This document shows positions 9,079 to 16,953 of a DNA stretch of 64,000 nucleotides, one piece after another. The position numbers were made by a program, and so were the translations under genes. This stretch comes from Actinomycetospora straminea (GTDB lineage: Bacteria > Actinomycetota > Actinomycetes > Mycobacteriales > Pseudonocardiaceae), in the NCBI RefSeq assembly GCF_028737255.1, contig NZ_JAQZAN010000001.1, positions 310,001-374,000 of the forward strand. Direction: 5' to 3'. The first letter of the stretch is position 1, and each line of letters starts with the position of its first letter. The notes under the pieces are model-generated. The model searched no databases, had not been told where the DNA came from, and worked only from the letters and a program-made list of their open reading frames with translations.

Positions 9079-11382
9079 ATGACCCCACCACCCGACGGTC
9101 GCGGACCGTCCGACGCCGACCCGGGCCGCCAGGACCCGGGGCGTCCCGGGCGCCCGGACGAGGGTCGGGCCGGCGACGGCGCGCTCGACCCCGACGGCAC
9201 GATGCGGCTCGTCAGCGAGGAGCCGGTGGCCGGTCCGGGCAACGCGTCGGACCCGGAGCCCGCGCCGAAGGTCGCCGACGCCGAGCACAACCCGTCGCTC
9301 GCGGGGCTCGGCAAGACCCTGCGGCGCGGGGCGACGATCTCGGCGGCGATGCTGTTCGTCACCCAGGTCATCGCGCTCTCGCAGACCATCGTGGTCGCCC
9401 GGCTGATGAGCCCGGCGGAGATCGGTGTCTTCACGCTCGGGACGATGTTCTCGAACTACCTGGTCACCATGGCCGGCGGCGGCATGAAGGCCGCGCTCAT
9501 CCAGCGCGGCGAGGACATCGAGGACGCCGCGAACACCGCCTTCTGGGCCAGCGTGCTGACCGGTGTCGTCATGGCCACGGTCGCCCTGGCGTCGGCGCCG
9601 CTGCTCGGGATGTTCTTCGAGGACCAGATGGTCGGCCTCATCGCGGCGGCCACCTGCGGCACCCTGCTGGTGCACGCGCTGCTCAACGTGCCCGAGGGGC
9701 TGATGCAGCGGCGGTTCAACTTCAAGCGCAAGCTCATCGTCGACCCCCTGACGTCGGGGTCGTTCGCCGTCGTCGCCATCGTCGGCGCCTCGCTGGGCTA
9801 CGGCGTCTGGGGGCTGGTGGCGGCCCTCTACGCCTCGCAGATCGCGACGCTGATCGCCTGCTGGGCCCTCGCGGGCTGGCGCCCGGGCAAGGGCCGTCCG
9901 CGCTACCGCATCTGGCGCGAGATGGCCCGGTTCTCGTTCCCGCTCATCGTCCAGGGCGTCTCCCAGAACCTGCGCGAGAGCGCCCAGCCGGCCATCGTCG
10001 GCCGGCTCCTCGGCGCCGACCCCGCCGGCCAGTTCCGCTACGGCAAGCGGATCGGCATCCTGCCCGGGCAGGCGATCATCCAGATCGCCTCGTACGTCCT
10101 CTTCCCCGCCTTCTCCCGCATCGCCGGCGACGCGGCCCGCTTCCGTCGCGGCTTCCTGCGGGCACTGCGGCTGCTCTGGACGGCGACGCTGCCGCTGGGC
10201 GTGCTCCTCGCCGCCGTCGGCGGCCCCGCCATCGTGGTGCTCCTCGGCCCCGAGTGGGCGCCCGCCGGCCTCTTCGTCGCCGCCATGGCGGGCTTCGGCC
10301 CGGGCACGGCCCTCAACGCGGTCAGCGGCGAGTCGATCAAGGGCGCGGGGCAGAGCCGGCTCCTGCACCGGGTGACGATCACGTCGCTCGTCCTCGGCAT
10401 CGGCGGGCTGTTCCTGTTCATCTGGCTCGGCCTGGGCCTCCTGGGCGTGGGCCTCGCCGTGTCGCTCGAGGGCCTCGTCGCCGGGTTCGTCACCCTCACC
10501 CTGGCGCGGCCGCTGGTCGGCGTCGGCTGGGGCGAGCTCGGGCGCGTCATGGTGCCGCCGCTCGTGAGCTCGGTGGTGGCCGGCGCGGCCGTGGCGGTCC
10601 TCGAGCACGGGGTCCTGCACTCGGCGACCCGCTCCGTGCCGGTCGGCCTGCTGTTCCTGGCCCTCGACTTCCTCGTGTTCCTCGGGCTCTACCTGCTGGT
10701 GCTGTCGTTCACCGCGCCGGCGACGGTCCGCGAGCTCGTCGACCTCCTCGCGAAGTTCCGTCGGCGCCGGTCCGGCGGAGGCGGGGAGGCCGCCGGCGAC
10801 GCCGCCGTGACCCCCGAGGACCCGCAGGACCCCGACGGCAGCCGCGCCCGCCGGGGCGAGGACGACCTGCTCGACGCCCCGACGGTGATCCTCGCGCTGT
10901 GGGCACACCCGGAGACCGAGCGCCTCGTCGCGATGCGGGAGTCCCGGGCCCCGCAGCGATCGGTGCCACCGGCACCGCCCCTGCCGCCGCCCGGCCCCGC
11001 ACCCCGGCCCTCGGTGCCGCCGCCCGCGATCGACGCGCGGACCACGGTCCTCCCGCCCGTCGGGTCCGCGCCCACCGAGGCGCTGCGACCCGGCACCGCC
11101 GCCGGCCCCGGGAGCACCGCGAGCACCGGCCACAGCGGCGACGGCGACAACGCCCAGGGCACCGACGGCCACGGCAGCAACGGCCACGGCAGCAACGGCC
11201 ACGGCAGCAACGGCCACGGGACCACCGGGCAGGGCACCAACGGGCACCCGACCACCGGGCAGGGCACCGACGGGCGGGGCGGCGACGAGCACCCCGACGA
11301 CCCGCCCGCCGACGGAGGGTCGTCCGGCGGCCGCCGCCTCGTGCCGATGACGCAGCACCGCCCGTCGCGGCCACGACGCTGA
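9079..11382 (+). CDS. Wzx-type lipid-linked oligosaccharide flippase with long C-terminal tail
   Basis: 767 residues. Residues about 75-560 form a MOP-superfamily transporter (Polysacc_synt type) with 12-14 hydrophobic segments. LARLMSPAEIGVFTLG-like text near residue 110, EGLMQRRFNFKRKLI and FRYGKRIGILPGQAI are typical of exopolysaccharide flippases. It would move the undecaprenyl-linked repeat unit across the membrane for polymerisation by the Wzy-like protein at 530. The first 70 residues are Pro/Asp/Gly-rich, and about 190 residues after the last membrane segment are Pro/Gly/His-rich with 5-residue repeats. Both ends should be cytoplasmic and disordered. The start has GGAG five bases upstream. 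Flippase function is a confident family inference; the tails are unusual. Confidence 0.87.
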   Translation: MTPPPDGRGPSDADPGRQDPGRPGRPDEGRAGDGALDPDGTMRLVSEEPVAGPGNASDPEPAPKVADAEHNPSLAGLGKTLRRGATISAAMLFVTQVIALSQTIVVARLMSPAEIGVFTLGTMFSNYLVTMAGGGMKAALIQRGEDIEDAANTAFWASVLTGVVMATVALASAPLLGMFFEDQMVGLIAAATCGTLLVHALLNVPEGLMQRRFNFKRKLIVDPLTSGSFAVVAIVGASLGYGVWGLVAALYASQIATLIACWALAGWRPGKGRPRYRIWREMARFSFPLIVQGVSQNLRESAQPAIVGRLLGADPAGQFRYGKRIGILPGQAIIQIASYVLFPAFSRIAGDAARFRRGFLRALRLLWTATLPLGVLLAAVGGPAIVVLLGPEWAPAGLFVAAMAGFGPGTALNAVSGESIKGAGQSRLLHRVTITSLVLGIGGLFLFIWLGLGLLGVGLAVSLEGLVAGFVTLTLARPLVGVGWGELGRVMVPPLVSSVVAGAAVAVLEHGVLHSATRSVPVGLLFLALDFLVFLGLYLLVLSFTAPATVRELVDLLAKFRRRRSGGGGEAAGDAAVTPEDPQDPDGSRARRGEDDLLDAPTVILALWAHPETERLVAMRESRAPQRSVPPAPPLPPPGPAPRPSVPPPAIDARTTVLPPVGSAPTEALRPGTAAGPGSTASTGHSGDGDNAQGTDGHGSNGHGSNGHGSNGHGTTGQGTNGHPTTGQGTDGRGGDEHPDDPPADGGSSGGRRLVPMTQHRPSRPRR
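11167..11271 (+). repeat. Seven tandem 15-bp coding repeats in the flippase tail
   Basis: Seven consecutive 15-bp units encode the pentapeptide series GHGSN (three identical copies), then GHGTT, GQGTN, GHPTT and GQGTD. The first three units are identical at DNA level, suggesting recent slippage. The repeat stays in frame, so length variation would change only tail length. Confidence 0.9.
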
Positions 11383-11518
11383 CGTGCTGGCGCGGGGTCC
11401 GCACCGGGAGGGACGACCGGTGGGCCCCCGAAAGGGTGGTTGTACAGTGCCGCCGGTGGAGGGCCGCGCGAGCGCCGCACACGACGTCACGACCATGACC
11501 GCAGGGGGGTGGAGCGGC

Positions 11519-12610
11519 ATGTCCACGACGGGGGACGCGCCCGTCCACGGTGATCGGACGAGCGACCGGCCCGTGGTGTCGTTCCTGTGCCCGGCCTACA
11601 AGACCGAGCGCTACCTGCCGGGCACCATCGCCTCGGTCCTCGCCCAGACGCGGAAGGACTGGGAGCTCGTCGTCGTCGACAACGGGATGTCCGACGCGAT
11701 CCGCGACATCGTCGCCGCCGCGGACGACCCGCGGGTCGTCCTCGTGCGCCAGGAGAACGCCGGCTTCGCCGGCGGGGTCCAGGCCGCCGTCGCCGCCGCG
11801 ACGGGACGGAACTTCGCCCAGCTCAACAGCGACGACCGGATCATGCCCGAGTTCGTCGAGCGCATGGCCGGGCTGCTCGAGGCCCACCCCGAGGTCGACG
11901 CGGTGACGTGCGACGCGCTGGTGCTCGACGAGCGCACCAACGCCTACCGGCGCCGCTCGTTCCACCAGCAGCACGGGATGCGAGCGAAGGTCCGGTTCTC
12001 CGACCGGCTCACGCTCGCCGAGCTGATCGACGGCCGGGTCATCTACTACACGGCGGTGGTGCGCCGGGAGATCTGGGACCGCGTCGGCGGGATCGACGGG
12101 CTCGGCGACCTGCCGATGTGGCTGCGCATCATCCGCTCGGGCGCCGACGTCCGGTCGATCCCCGACCAGCTCGGCGTCTACATGATCCGGGACGACTCGC
12201 TGTCCCGGAACCCGGAGTCGATCGCGGCCTTCCAACGGTTCCAGGAGCAGGCCTACGTCGACGGGGCGTCCGGGTCCGACGACCCGGCGGTCCACGAGGC
12301 GCTCGCCCGCCGCATCCGGCGCCTGCGCTACTACGAGGCCCTGCGCGACGCCCGCAACGCCCTGCTCACCGGGGACGCCGAGAAGGCCCGCCACCGCGCC
12401 GACGAGGCCCTCCAGATGCGGACGCGTCCGCGCAGCCTCGGCGTCGCGGCCGTGGTCCGGGTCGCGCCGCACGCGGCCGCGGGCATCTGGCCGCTCAAGC
12501 AGCGCGTCACGACGTCCGGGAAGAGGGCCGTCGCCGTCCTGCGCGGCCGGGCGCGGCCCGCCGAGCAGGAATCCGCCGCGGCGTCGCCGGGCGGATCACC
12601 GCAGACGTGA
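11519..12610 (+). CDS. GT2-family glycosyltransferase (first of a tandem pair)
   Basis: 363 residues. The N-terminal GT-A domain opens VVSFLCPAYKTERYLPGTI and has the acidic VVVDNGMSD strand. The metal-binding DXD-like motif lies in QLNSDDRIMPEF, as in inverting GT2 enzymes. The last 120 residues are alpha-helical, with an Arg-rich C-terminus that may touch the membrane. It is clearly paralogous to the next gene, sharing LPGTIASVLAQTR and VVVDNGMSDAIRDIV. ATG 11519 is preferred: GGGGGGTGGAG lies just upstream and the N-terminus matches its paralog. GTG at 11456, seven bases after a TACAGT box, would be an alternative leaderless start. It follows the flippase by 136 bp. Sugar donor unknown. 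Confidence 0.86.
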   Translation: MSTTGDAPVHGDRTSDRPVVSFLCPAYKTERYLPGTIASVLAQTRKDWELVVVDNGMSDAIRDIVAAADDPRVVLVRQENAGFAGGVQAAVAAATGRNFAQLNSDDRIMPEFVERMAGLLEAHPEVDAVTCDALVLDERTNAYRRRSFHQQHGMRAKVRFSDRLTLAELIDGRVIYYTAVVRREIWDRVGGIDGLGDLPMWLRIIRSGADVRSIPDQLGVYMIRDDSLSRNPESIAAFQRFQEQAYVDGASGSDDPAVHEALARRIRRLRYYEALRDARNALLTGDAEKARHRADEALQMRTRPRSLGVAAVVRVAPHAAAGIWPLKQRVTTSGKRAVAVLRGRARPAEQESAAASPGGSPQT

Positions 12611-12647
12611 CCACCACCCGCGAGCGGCGCCCGGAGGACGCACACCC

Positions 12648-13691
12648 ATGAGCAACCCCGTCGCCGTGCGGGAGGAGCCGGCGGCGGGCGAGCCCGCCGT
12701 GTCCTTCCTGTGCTCGGCCTACCGGACCGAGGCCTACCTCCCCGGCACCATCGCCTCGGTCCTCGCCCAGACCCGGCCGGACTGGCAGCTGGTCGTCGTC
12801 GACAACGGCATGTCCGACGCGATCCGCGACATCGTGCTCGCCCACGACGACCCCCGCATCGTCCTGCTGCGTCAGGAGAACGACGGGGTCGAGGGCGGCG
12901 TCTCGGCCGCGGCGACCGCGGCGACCGGGCGCTACGTCGCCGTGCTGCACAGCGACGACCAGGTCGCCCCCGAGTACGTCGAGCGCGTGGCCGGGATCCT
13001 CGACGCCCACCCCGAGGTCGACGTCCTGGGCTGCGATGCCGTCGTCGTCGACGACGCGACCGGACGGCCCCGCAGCCCGTCCTGGTTCGCCTTCGCCGGG
13101 GCGCCGCGCCGCCCGCGCTTCGAGCACTCGGTCACGCTGGCCGAGTTCATCGACGAGGCGACCCTCTACTACTCGTCGGCGGTCCGCCGCGAGGCCTGGC
13201 TCGCCGCCGGCGGCTACCGCAAGGACGCCGGGATGGCCGACGCGGCCCTCTGGATCCGCCTGCTGCGCCAGGGGGCCGACGTCCGCGTCATCCCGGACAA
13301 GCTCGGCCGCTACCTGTGGCGCGCCGAGTCGCTGTCCCGCAACCCCGACTCCCTGAGCACCTACCAGGCCCTGCAGGTCCGGGCGTGGGTCGAGGGCGCG
13401 GAGGGCTCGACCGACCCGGCGGTCCACGAGGCCCTCGCGCGGCGCCTGCGCCGCCTGCGCTACCACGAGGCCCTCGGCCGCGCCCGGTCCGCGTTGCTCC
13501 GCGGCGACAGCGCCGGCGCCCGGGCGGAGGCGGCGGACGCCCTCGCCCAGCAGGTGCGCCCGCGCAGCCTGGCCGCGGCGGCCGCGACCCGCATCCCCGC
13601 CCCGCTCGTGGTCCGGGCGTGGGCGCTCAAGCAGGCCGTGGCGTCGCGCCTGCGCGGCCTCACCCGGTCGGTCGCGCGCCACGACCGCTGA
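12648..13691 (+). CDS. GT2-family glycosyltransferase (second of a tandem pair)
   Basis: 347 residues, with the same architecture as the preceding gene: VSFLCSAYRTEAYLPGTI at the start, VVVDNGMSD, and the DXD-like VLHSDDQVAPEY. The region after residue 130 diverges (PSWFAFAGAPRRPRFEHS against RRRSFHQQHGMRAKVRFS). This is where acceptor or donor specificity could change after duplication. The C-terminal helical region again ends in Arg/Lys-rich sequence. It starts at ATG 12648, 37 bp after the first copy, so both are probably in the flippase operon. It would add another sugar to the same repeat unit. Confidence 0.86.
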   Translation: MSNPVAVREEPAAGEPAVSFLCSAYRTEAYLPGTIASVLAQTRPDWQLVVVDNGMSDAIRDIVLAHDDPRIVLLRQENDGVEGGVSAAATAATGRYVAVLHSDDQVAPEYVERVAGILDAHPEVDVLGCDAVVVDDATGRPRSPSWFAFAGAPRRPRFEHSVTLAEFIDEATLYYSSAVRREAWLAAGGYRKDAGMADAALWIRLLRQGADVRVIPDKLGRYLWRAESLSRNPDSLSTYQALQVRAWVEGAEGSTDPAVHEALARRLRRLRYHEALGRARSALLRGDSAGARAEAADALAQQVRPRSLAAAAATRIPAPLVVRAWALKQAVASRLRGLTRSVARHDR

Positions 13692-13706
13692 TCCGCGCGC
13701 CGCTGC

Positions 13707-14797
13707 TCAGCAGCCGGGCGGCGACCCCCCGGTGCCGTCGGCGAACGGCCCGGCGCAGGCCGCGCGGCGGGGCGTCCCGAGCGGGCCGCCGCCGGGCGTG
13801 GTGGGCCCGCTGTTCGTCACCACCGACAACGAGCGGAAGAGCCGGACCATCTCGTCTGAGCGCACCCCGGCAGCTCGTCCTCGGCCCCGGCCTGCACCGA
13901 CAGCGAGTTGGTGCTCGGCCCGCCGGTCTTGTCGACGACGTAGGCCCCGTAGTCGCGCAGCGCCACCGCGATCTTGCGGACGTCGGGGCGCCGGAACCGC
14001 TCCGGGTCGACCGACGGCGGCAGCGCCATGAGCGACCCCATCCTCACGTGGGGGTTCGACCCGCGGTAGACGTCCTCGAAGCCGCGGTCGGCCTTCGAGG
14101 CCGGCCACCGGAAGCCGCCGTCGGCGCGGCTGCACGAGAGCTCGCAGTTCAGGCTGATCTTCAGGGCGTGCCGCAACGGCTCCGGCGACGACATCTCCCC
14201 CACGCGCACCGTGCCGCCGATGCCGGACAGGTTCGAGCCCCCGTGGCAGCCGAGCAGGCCCGGGCCGGTCAGCGACAGCGGGTCCCACGCGTACGCGTAG
14301 GACGGCTCGCCGCCGCGGGAGAGCCGCAGGGGCTGCCCCTGCACCACGGTGCGCCGGTCGGGCGCGTCGACCAGGAAGGTCGAGCAGTGGTTCCACGACC
14401 CGTCCGCGGTGAGGTCCGGGTCGACGTGGACGCGCACGGACCGGCCGTCGGCGTCGAGGTCGCGCACCGGGAACCGCGGGTCGACGCTGATGTCCTCGAT
14501 GTCGAGGTAGACCCGCTGCGCCCGGGTGTCGAACCGCTCGAGGGCCGCCGCGCGCGCCAGCGGCAGGTTCCACGGCGAGTCCCACGCGAACGGACGGGCG
14601 TGGACGTCGCGAGCGGCCCGCCCGTCGGTGGTCTCGGTGGTCTCGGCGGTCTCGGTGGTCTCGTCGGCCACCGCCGCCGGGCCGGACAGCACGCCACCCC
14701 CGAGCACGGCCAGGACCGCCAGGAGCGTCGCCACCGTCCCCGCGATCGTCCGTCCGCCCGCGACGCTCCCCCGGCGACGCACCCGCATCCGCCCCAC
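13707..14797 (-). pseudogene. Secreted protein of unknown function with apparent 1-nt frameshift
   Basis: From ATG 14797 the protein has a basic N-terminus, a hydrophobic signal segment (GTVATLLAVLAVLGGGVLSG), then a Thr/Glu-rich spacer and a mature domain. The domain has WNHCSTFLVD, GCHGGSNLSGIGGTVRVGE, RHALKISLNCEL, GGFRWPASKAD and DYGAYVVDKTGGPS. Near 13875 this frame runs into a short unrelated tail. One base over, the sequence continues with SDEMVRLFRSLSVVTNSGP and GGGPLGTPRRA, ending at 13707. Such an ending is what I expect for this type of secreted protein. The span is 1091 bp, one short of a multiple of three. The suspect site is a GGGG run at about 13866-13870. Either the gene is broken or a base is missing from the sequence. 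It converges with the second GT2 gene. Function unknown. Confidence 0.65.
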
Positions 14798-14822
14798 TCC
14801 TCACCGCTCGTCCGGCCGCTCG

Positions 14823-14895
14823 CCGCACGATGGTCCCGTTCGGCGCAGCGAGGAGACCATTCGGCGCAGGACGGCGGAAGTCACCCATCGTGCGG
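14823..14895. repeat. Inverted repeat with internal direct repeat between two minus-strand genes
   Basis: CCGCACGATGG at 14823-14833 is perfectly complementary to CCATCGTGCGG at 14885-14895. The 51 bases between contain TTCGGCGCAG twice, about 21 bases apart. It lies downstream of the methyltransferase (14921) and upstream of the secreted-protein start (14797). A transcription terminator or a regulatory site for the secreted protein is possible. Confidence 0.45.
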
Positions 14896-14920
14896 TGTGA
14901 CCGCGGGGCGGACGGTCACG

Positions 14921-16120
14921 TCAGGTCGGGGAGGGCCCCGTCCGCGGCGGGACGACCCGCACCGCCGGGTCGACGACCACCCAGCGGCCGCCGTGCTCCT
15001 CCACCCCGGGCAACCGCCCGCGGACCTCGTCGAGGAGGTCGGTGACGAACAGGACGACCTCGTCGGGCCGCCGCCGGTCGATCTCGTCCACGGCGGTGAT
15101 GGGCACCGGCACGCCGGGGAAGCGGCGCCCCTGCTTGCCGGGCGAGCCGTCGGCGACCGCGGGCAGGAGATCGGGGCCGACGCCGGCGCGGTTGAGCAGC
15201 GGGACCGCGCGGGAGGCCGCGGCGTACCCGAGCACCGAGCGCCCCTGCGCGCGCAGCTCCACCAGCCGCTCGCGCAGCGCATCGGCGCTGGCCCGCGTGG
15301 CCTCCTCGAGGCGGGCGACGACCGCGGGGTCGGTCACCCCGGCGGCCTGCTCGCGCTCGAGCATGCTGCGCACCGAGACGGGGTCGGCCGGCCCGGGACG
15401 GCCGCGCCGCCGGGCGGCGAGCAGCACGGTGCCGCCGTAGAGGTCGAAGAGGAACGCGTGGACGACCTCGAAGCCGACGGCCTCGAGCATCCCCTGGAGC
15501 ACGGGGACCGAGTAGTAGGCGAAGTGGCCGTGCCGCAGGGCGTTCCAGCCCCCGTCGGCGATGATCGCCGCGAGCGTGTGGAACTGCAGGAGCAGGACGC
15601 CGTCGTCGGCCACGGCCGCGACCCGTTCCGCGAGCCCCGCCGCCTGGTCCGCGGCGTGCATGAGGCCGAAGCAGTCGACCACGACGTCGGCGGGCGACCC
15701 GGGCGTCGCCTCGGTGAGCCCGGCCGCGGCGAGCAGGTCGAGCCAGGAGCCGCCGTGCGGGCTGCCGAACTCCGCCACGGTGCCCCCGCCCGCGGGCAGC
15801 AGGCCCGCCGCCAGGACGCGGGCCACCGCGTCCTCGGCCTGGGCGATCATGGCCGCGGGCTCGGCACCGCGCGGCTCCTCGGGCGTCGTCGGGTCCTCGG
15901 CGAGCTGGGCGAGGCCGCAGACCGCGCACTGCCACATCCGCAGCGGGTGGACCGGGTCCGGGCCCGGGTCCTCGACCGGCGGGAAGTGGTCGGCGGCCGG
16001 CTGGTCCCCGAGGTCGAGCACGACGGTGCCCTGCTCCCCGCCGCACCACCGGCACCGGACCGGCAGGGCGCGGGGATCGTCCCCGGGAACACGGACCTCG
16101 GACGGCGACGCGGCATCCAC
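14921..16120 (-). CDS. Zinc-binding C-methyltransferase-family protein (divergent member)
   Basis: 399 residues. Cys23, Cys26, Cys65 and Cys68 form the N-terminal zinc-binding module (Methyltransf_13 type). The central SAM-binding domain and the C-terminal Rossmann-like domain (Methyltransf_14 type) follow. This is the architecture of sugar 3-C-methyltransferases such as TylC3. Compared with its relative at 20804-22060, several signature segments are altered: VAEFGSPHGGSW in place of VVEAASNDGYLL, and GYAAASRAVPLLNRAG in place of GYGAPGKGNTLLNYCG. HGHFAYYS retains the His/Tyr pair. It may use a different substrate or have lost methyl transfer. ATG 16120 lies 62 bp from the divergent RmlC-like gene. 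Confidence 0.75.
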   Translation of the reverse strand: MDAASPSEVRVPGDDPRALPVRCRWCGGEQGTVVLDLGDQPAADHFPPVEDPGPDPVHPLRMWQCAVCGLAQLAEDPTTPEEPRGAEPAAMIAQAEDAVARVLAAGLLPAGGGTVAEFGSPHGGSWLDLLAAAGLTEATPGSPADVVVDCFGLMHAADQAAGLAERVAAVADDGVLLLQFHTLAAIIADGGWNALRHGHFAYYSVPVLQGMLEAVGFEVVHAFLFDLYGGTVLLAARRRGRPGPADPVSVRSMLEREQAAGVTDPAVVARLEEATRASADALRERLVELRAQGRSVLGYAAASRAVPLLNRAGVGPDLLPAVADGSPGKQGRRFPGVPVPITAVDEIDRRRPDEVVLFVTDLLDEVRGRLPGVEEHGGRWVVVDPAVRVVPPRTGPSPT

Positions 16121-16182
16121 GCGCCCCTTCTACTCCGGGGGTGTGCGGGGACACCCGACCGGGGGTGGCATGGTGCCGGTCC

Positions 16183-16746
16183 GTGGAGGTCCGCACGAGC
16201 ACGATCGACGGCGTCCTGGTCTTCGTCCCGACACCCCATCGGGACGACCGGGGCTTCTTCACCCGCACCTTCGACGTGGCGATCGGTGCCGCCCACGGCG
16301 TCGACCTGGGGCCGGAGGCCCAGGACAGCCAGTCCCGCTCCCGCCTCGGCACGATCCGGGGGATGCACGGACGCCGCGGACGCGGCGAGGCGAAGCTCGT
16401 CCGCGTCGCGCACGGCGCCGTCCAGGACGTCCTCGTCGACGCGCGACCCGGGTCGCCGACGTTCGGCACGGTGGCGACGTTCCGCCTCGACGACGCCGAC
16501 CACCACCACCTGTACGTGCCGCCGGGTCTCCTGCACGGCTTCCAGGCCCTCACCGACACCGCGGACGTCTGCTACCGGATCGACCGGCCGCACGCCCCCG
16601 GCGAGGACCTCGCCGTGGCCCACGACGACCCCGATCTGGCGATCTCCTGGCCCGTGCCCGTGACGGCGATCTCGGAGCGGGACCGCACGGCCGGCACCTG
16701 GCGTGACCTGGTCGCGACGCTCGAGGGTGATCGTCCTCTCAGCTGA
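16183..16746 (+). CDS. dTDP-4-dehydrorhamnose 3,5-epimerase (RmlC)-like protein
   Basis: 187 residues from GTG 16183. The cupin fold of RmlC is visible: HRDDRGFFTRTFD, then SQSRSRLGTIRGMHGRR with the catalytic-type His of the RG(L/M)H motif. VQDVLVDARPGSPTFG, LYVPPGLLHGFQAL and CYRIDRPHAPGED with the late Tyr follow. Enzymes of this family epimerise C3/C5 of nucleotide-4-keto-sugars. With the nearby C-methyltransferases it suggests a branched or deoxy sugar in the polymer. A 4,6-dehydratase that would make the keto-sugar is not in the window. An upstream GTG at 16141 is in frame but would add a non-conserved stretch. Confidence 0.8.
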   Translation: MEVRTSTIDGVLVFVPTPHRDDRGFFTRTFDVAIGAAHGVDLGPEAQDSQSRSRLGTIRGMHGRRGRGEAKLVRVAHGAVQDVLVDARPGSPTFGTVATFRLDDADHHHLYVPPGLLHGFQALTDTADVCYRIDRPHAPGEDLAVAHDDPDLAISWPVPVTAISERDRTAGTWRDLVATLEGDRPLS

Positions 16747-16754
16747 GCTCCCCG

Positions 16755-16802
16755 CCGGGTCATGCCCGGAATGCCGGGAAGTACTCGATCGTGTGCTTCC
16801 CG
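16755..16802 (+). terminator. Tandem hairpins after the RmlC-like gene
   Basis: Two hairpins follow the stop at 16746. CCGGG (16755-16759) pairs with CCCGG (16765-16769). CGGGAAG (16775-16781) pairs with CTTCCCG (16796-16802) across a 14-base loop. Together they form a plausible T-tract-free terminator, separating this gene from the glycosyltransferase at 16954. Confidence 0.45.
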
Positions 16803-16953
16803 TGATCAGCCCTCAACACGGCGCCCCGAGGACCCGTTGGTCGGTTCAGGAGGCCCCACTCCGGCTCCGCACGGGCCGCCCGCACCGCCGCGGGACGGCC
16901 GTCGACACGCGACATCGGGGTGGTCGAGCGACCCCGCGAAACGATGAGGTGCG

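Noticed and set aside
11167..11271. Short regular repeats resembling a CRISPR or satellite
   Set aside because: The 15-bp units have no spacers and encode a continuous pentapeptide tail of the flippase.
6070..11526. Minus-strand open frame of about 1,800 codons
   Set aside because: It runs antisense through the heparinase-like and flippase genes. Its Arg/Gly/Pro/Ala-rich composition is typical of a shadow frame in GC-rich DNA, and the plus-strand genes have clear motifs.
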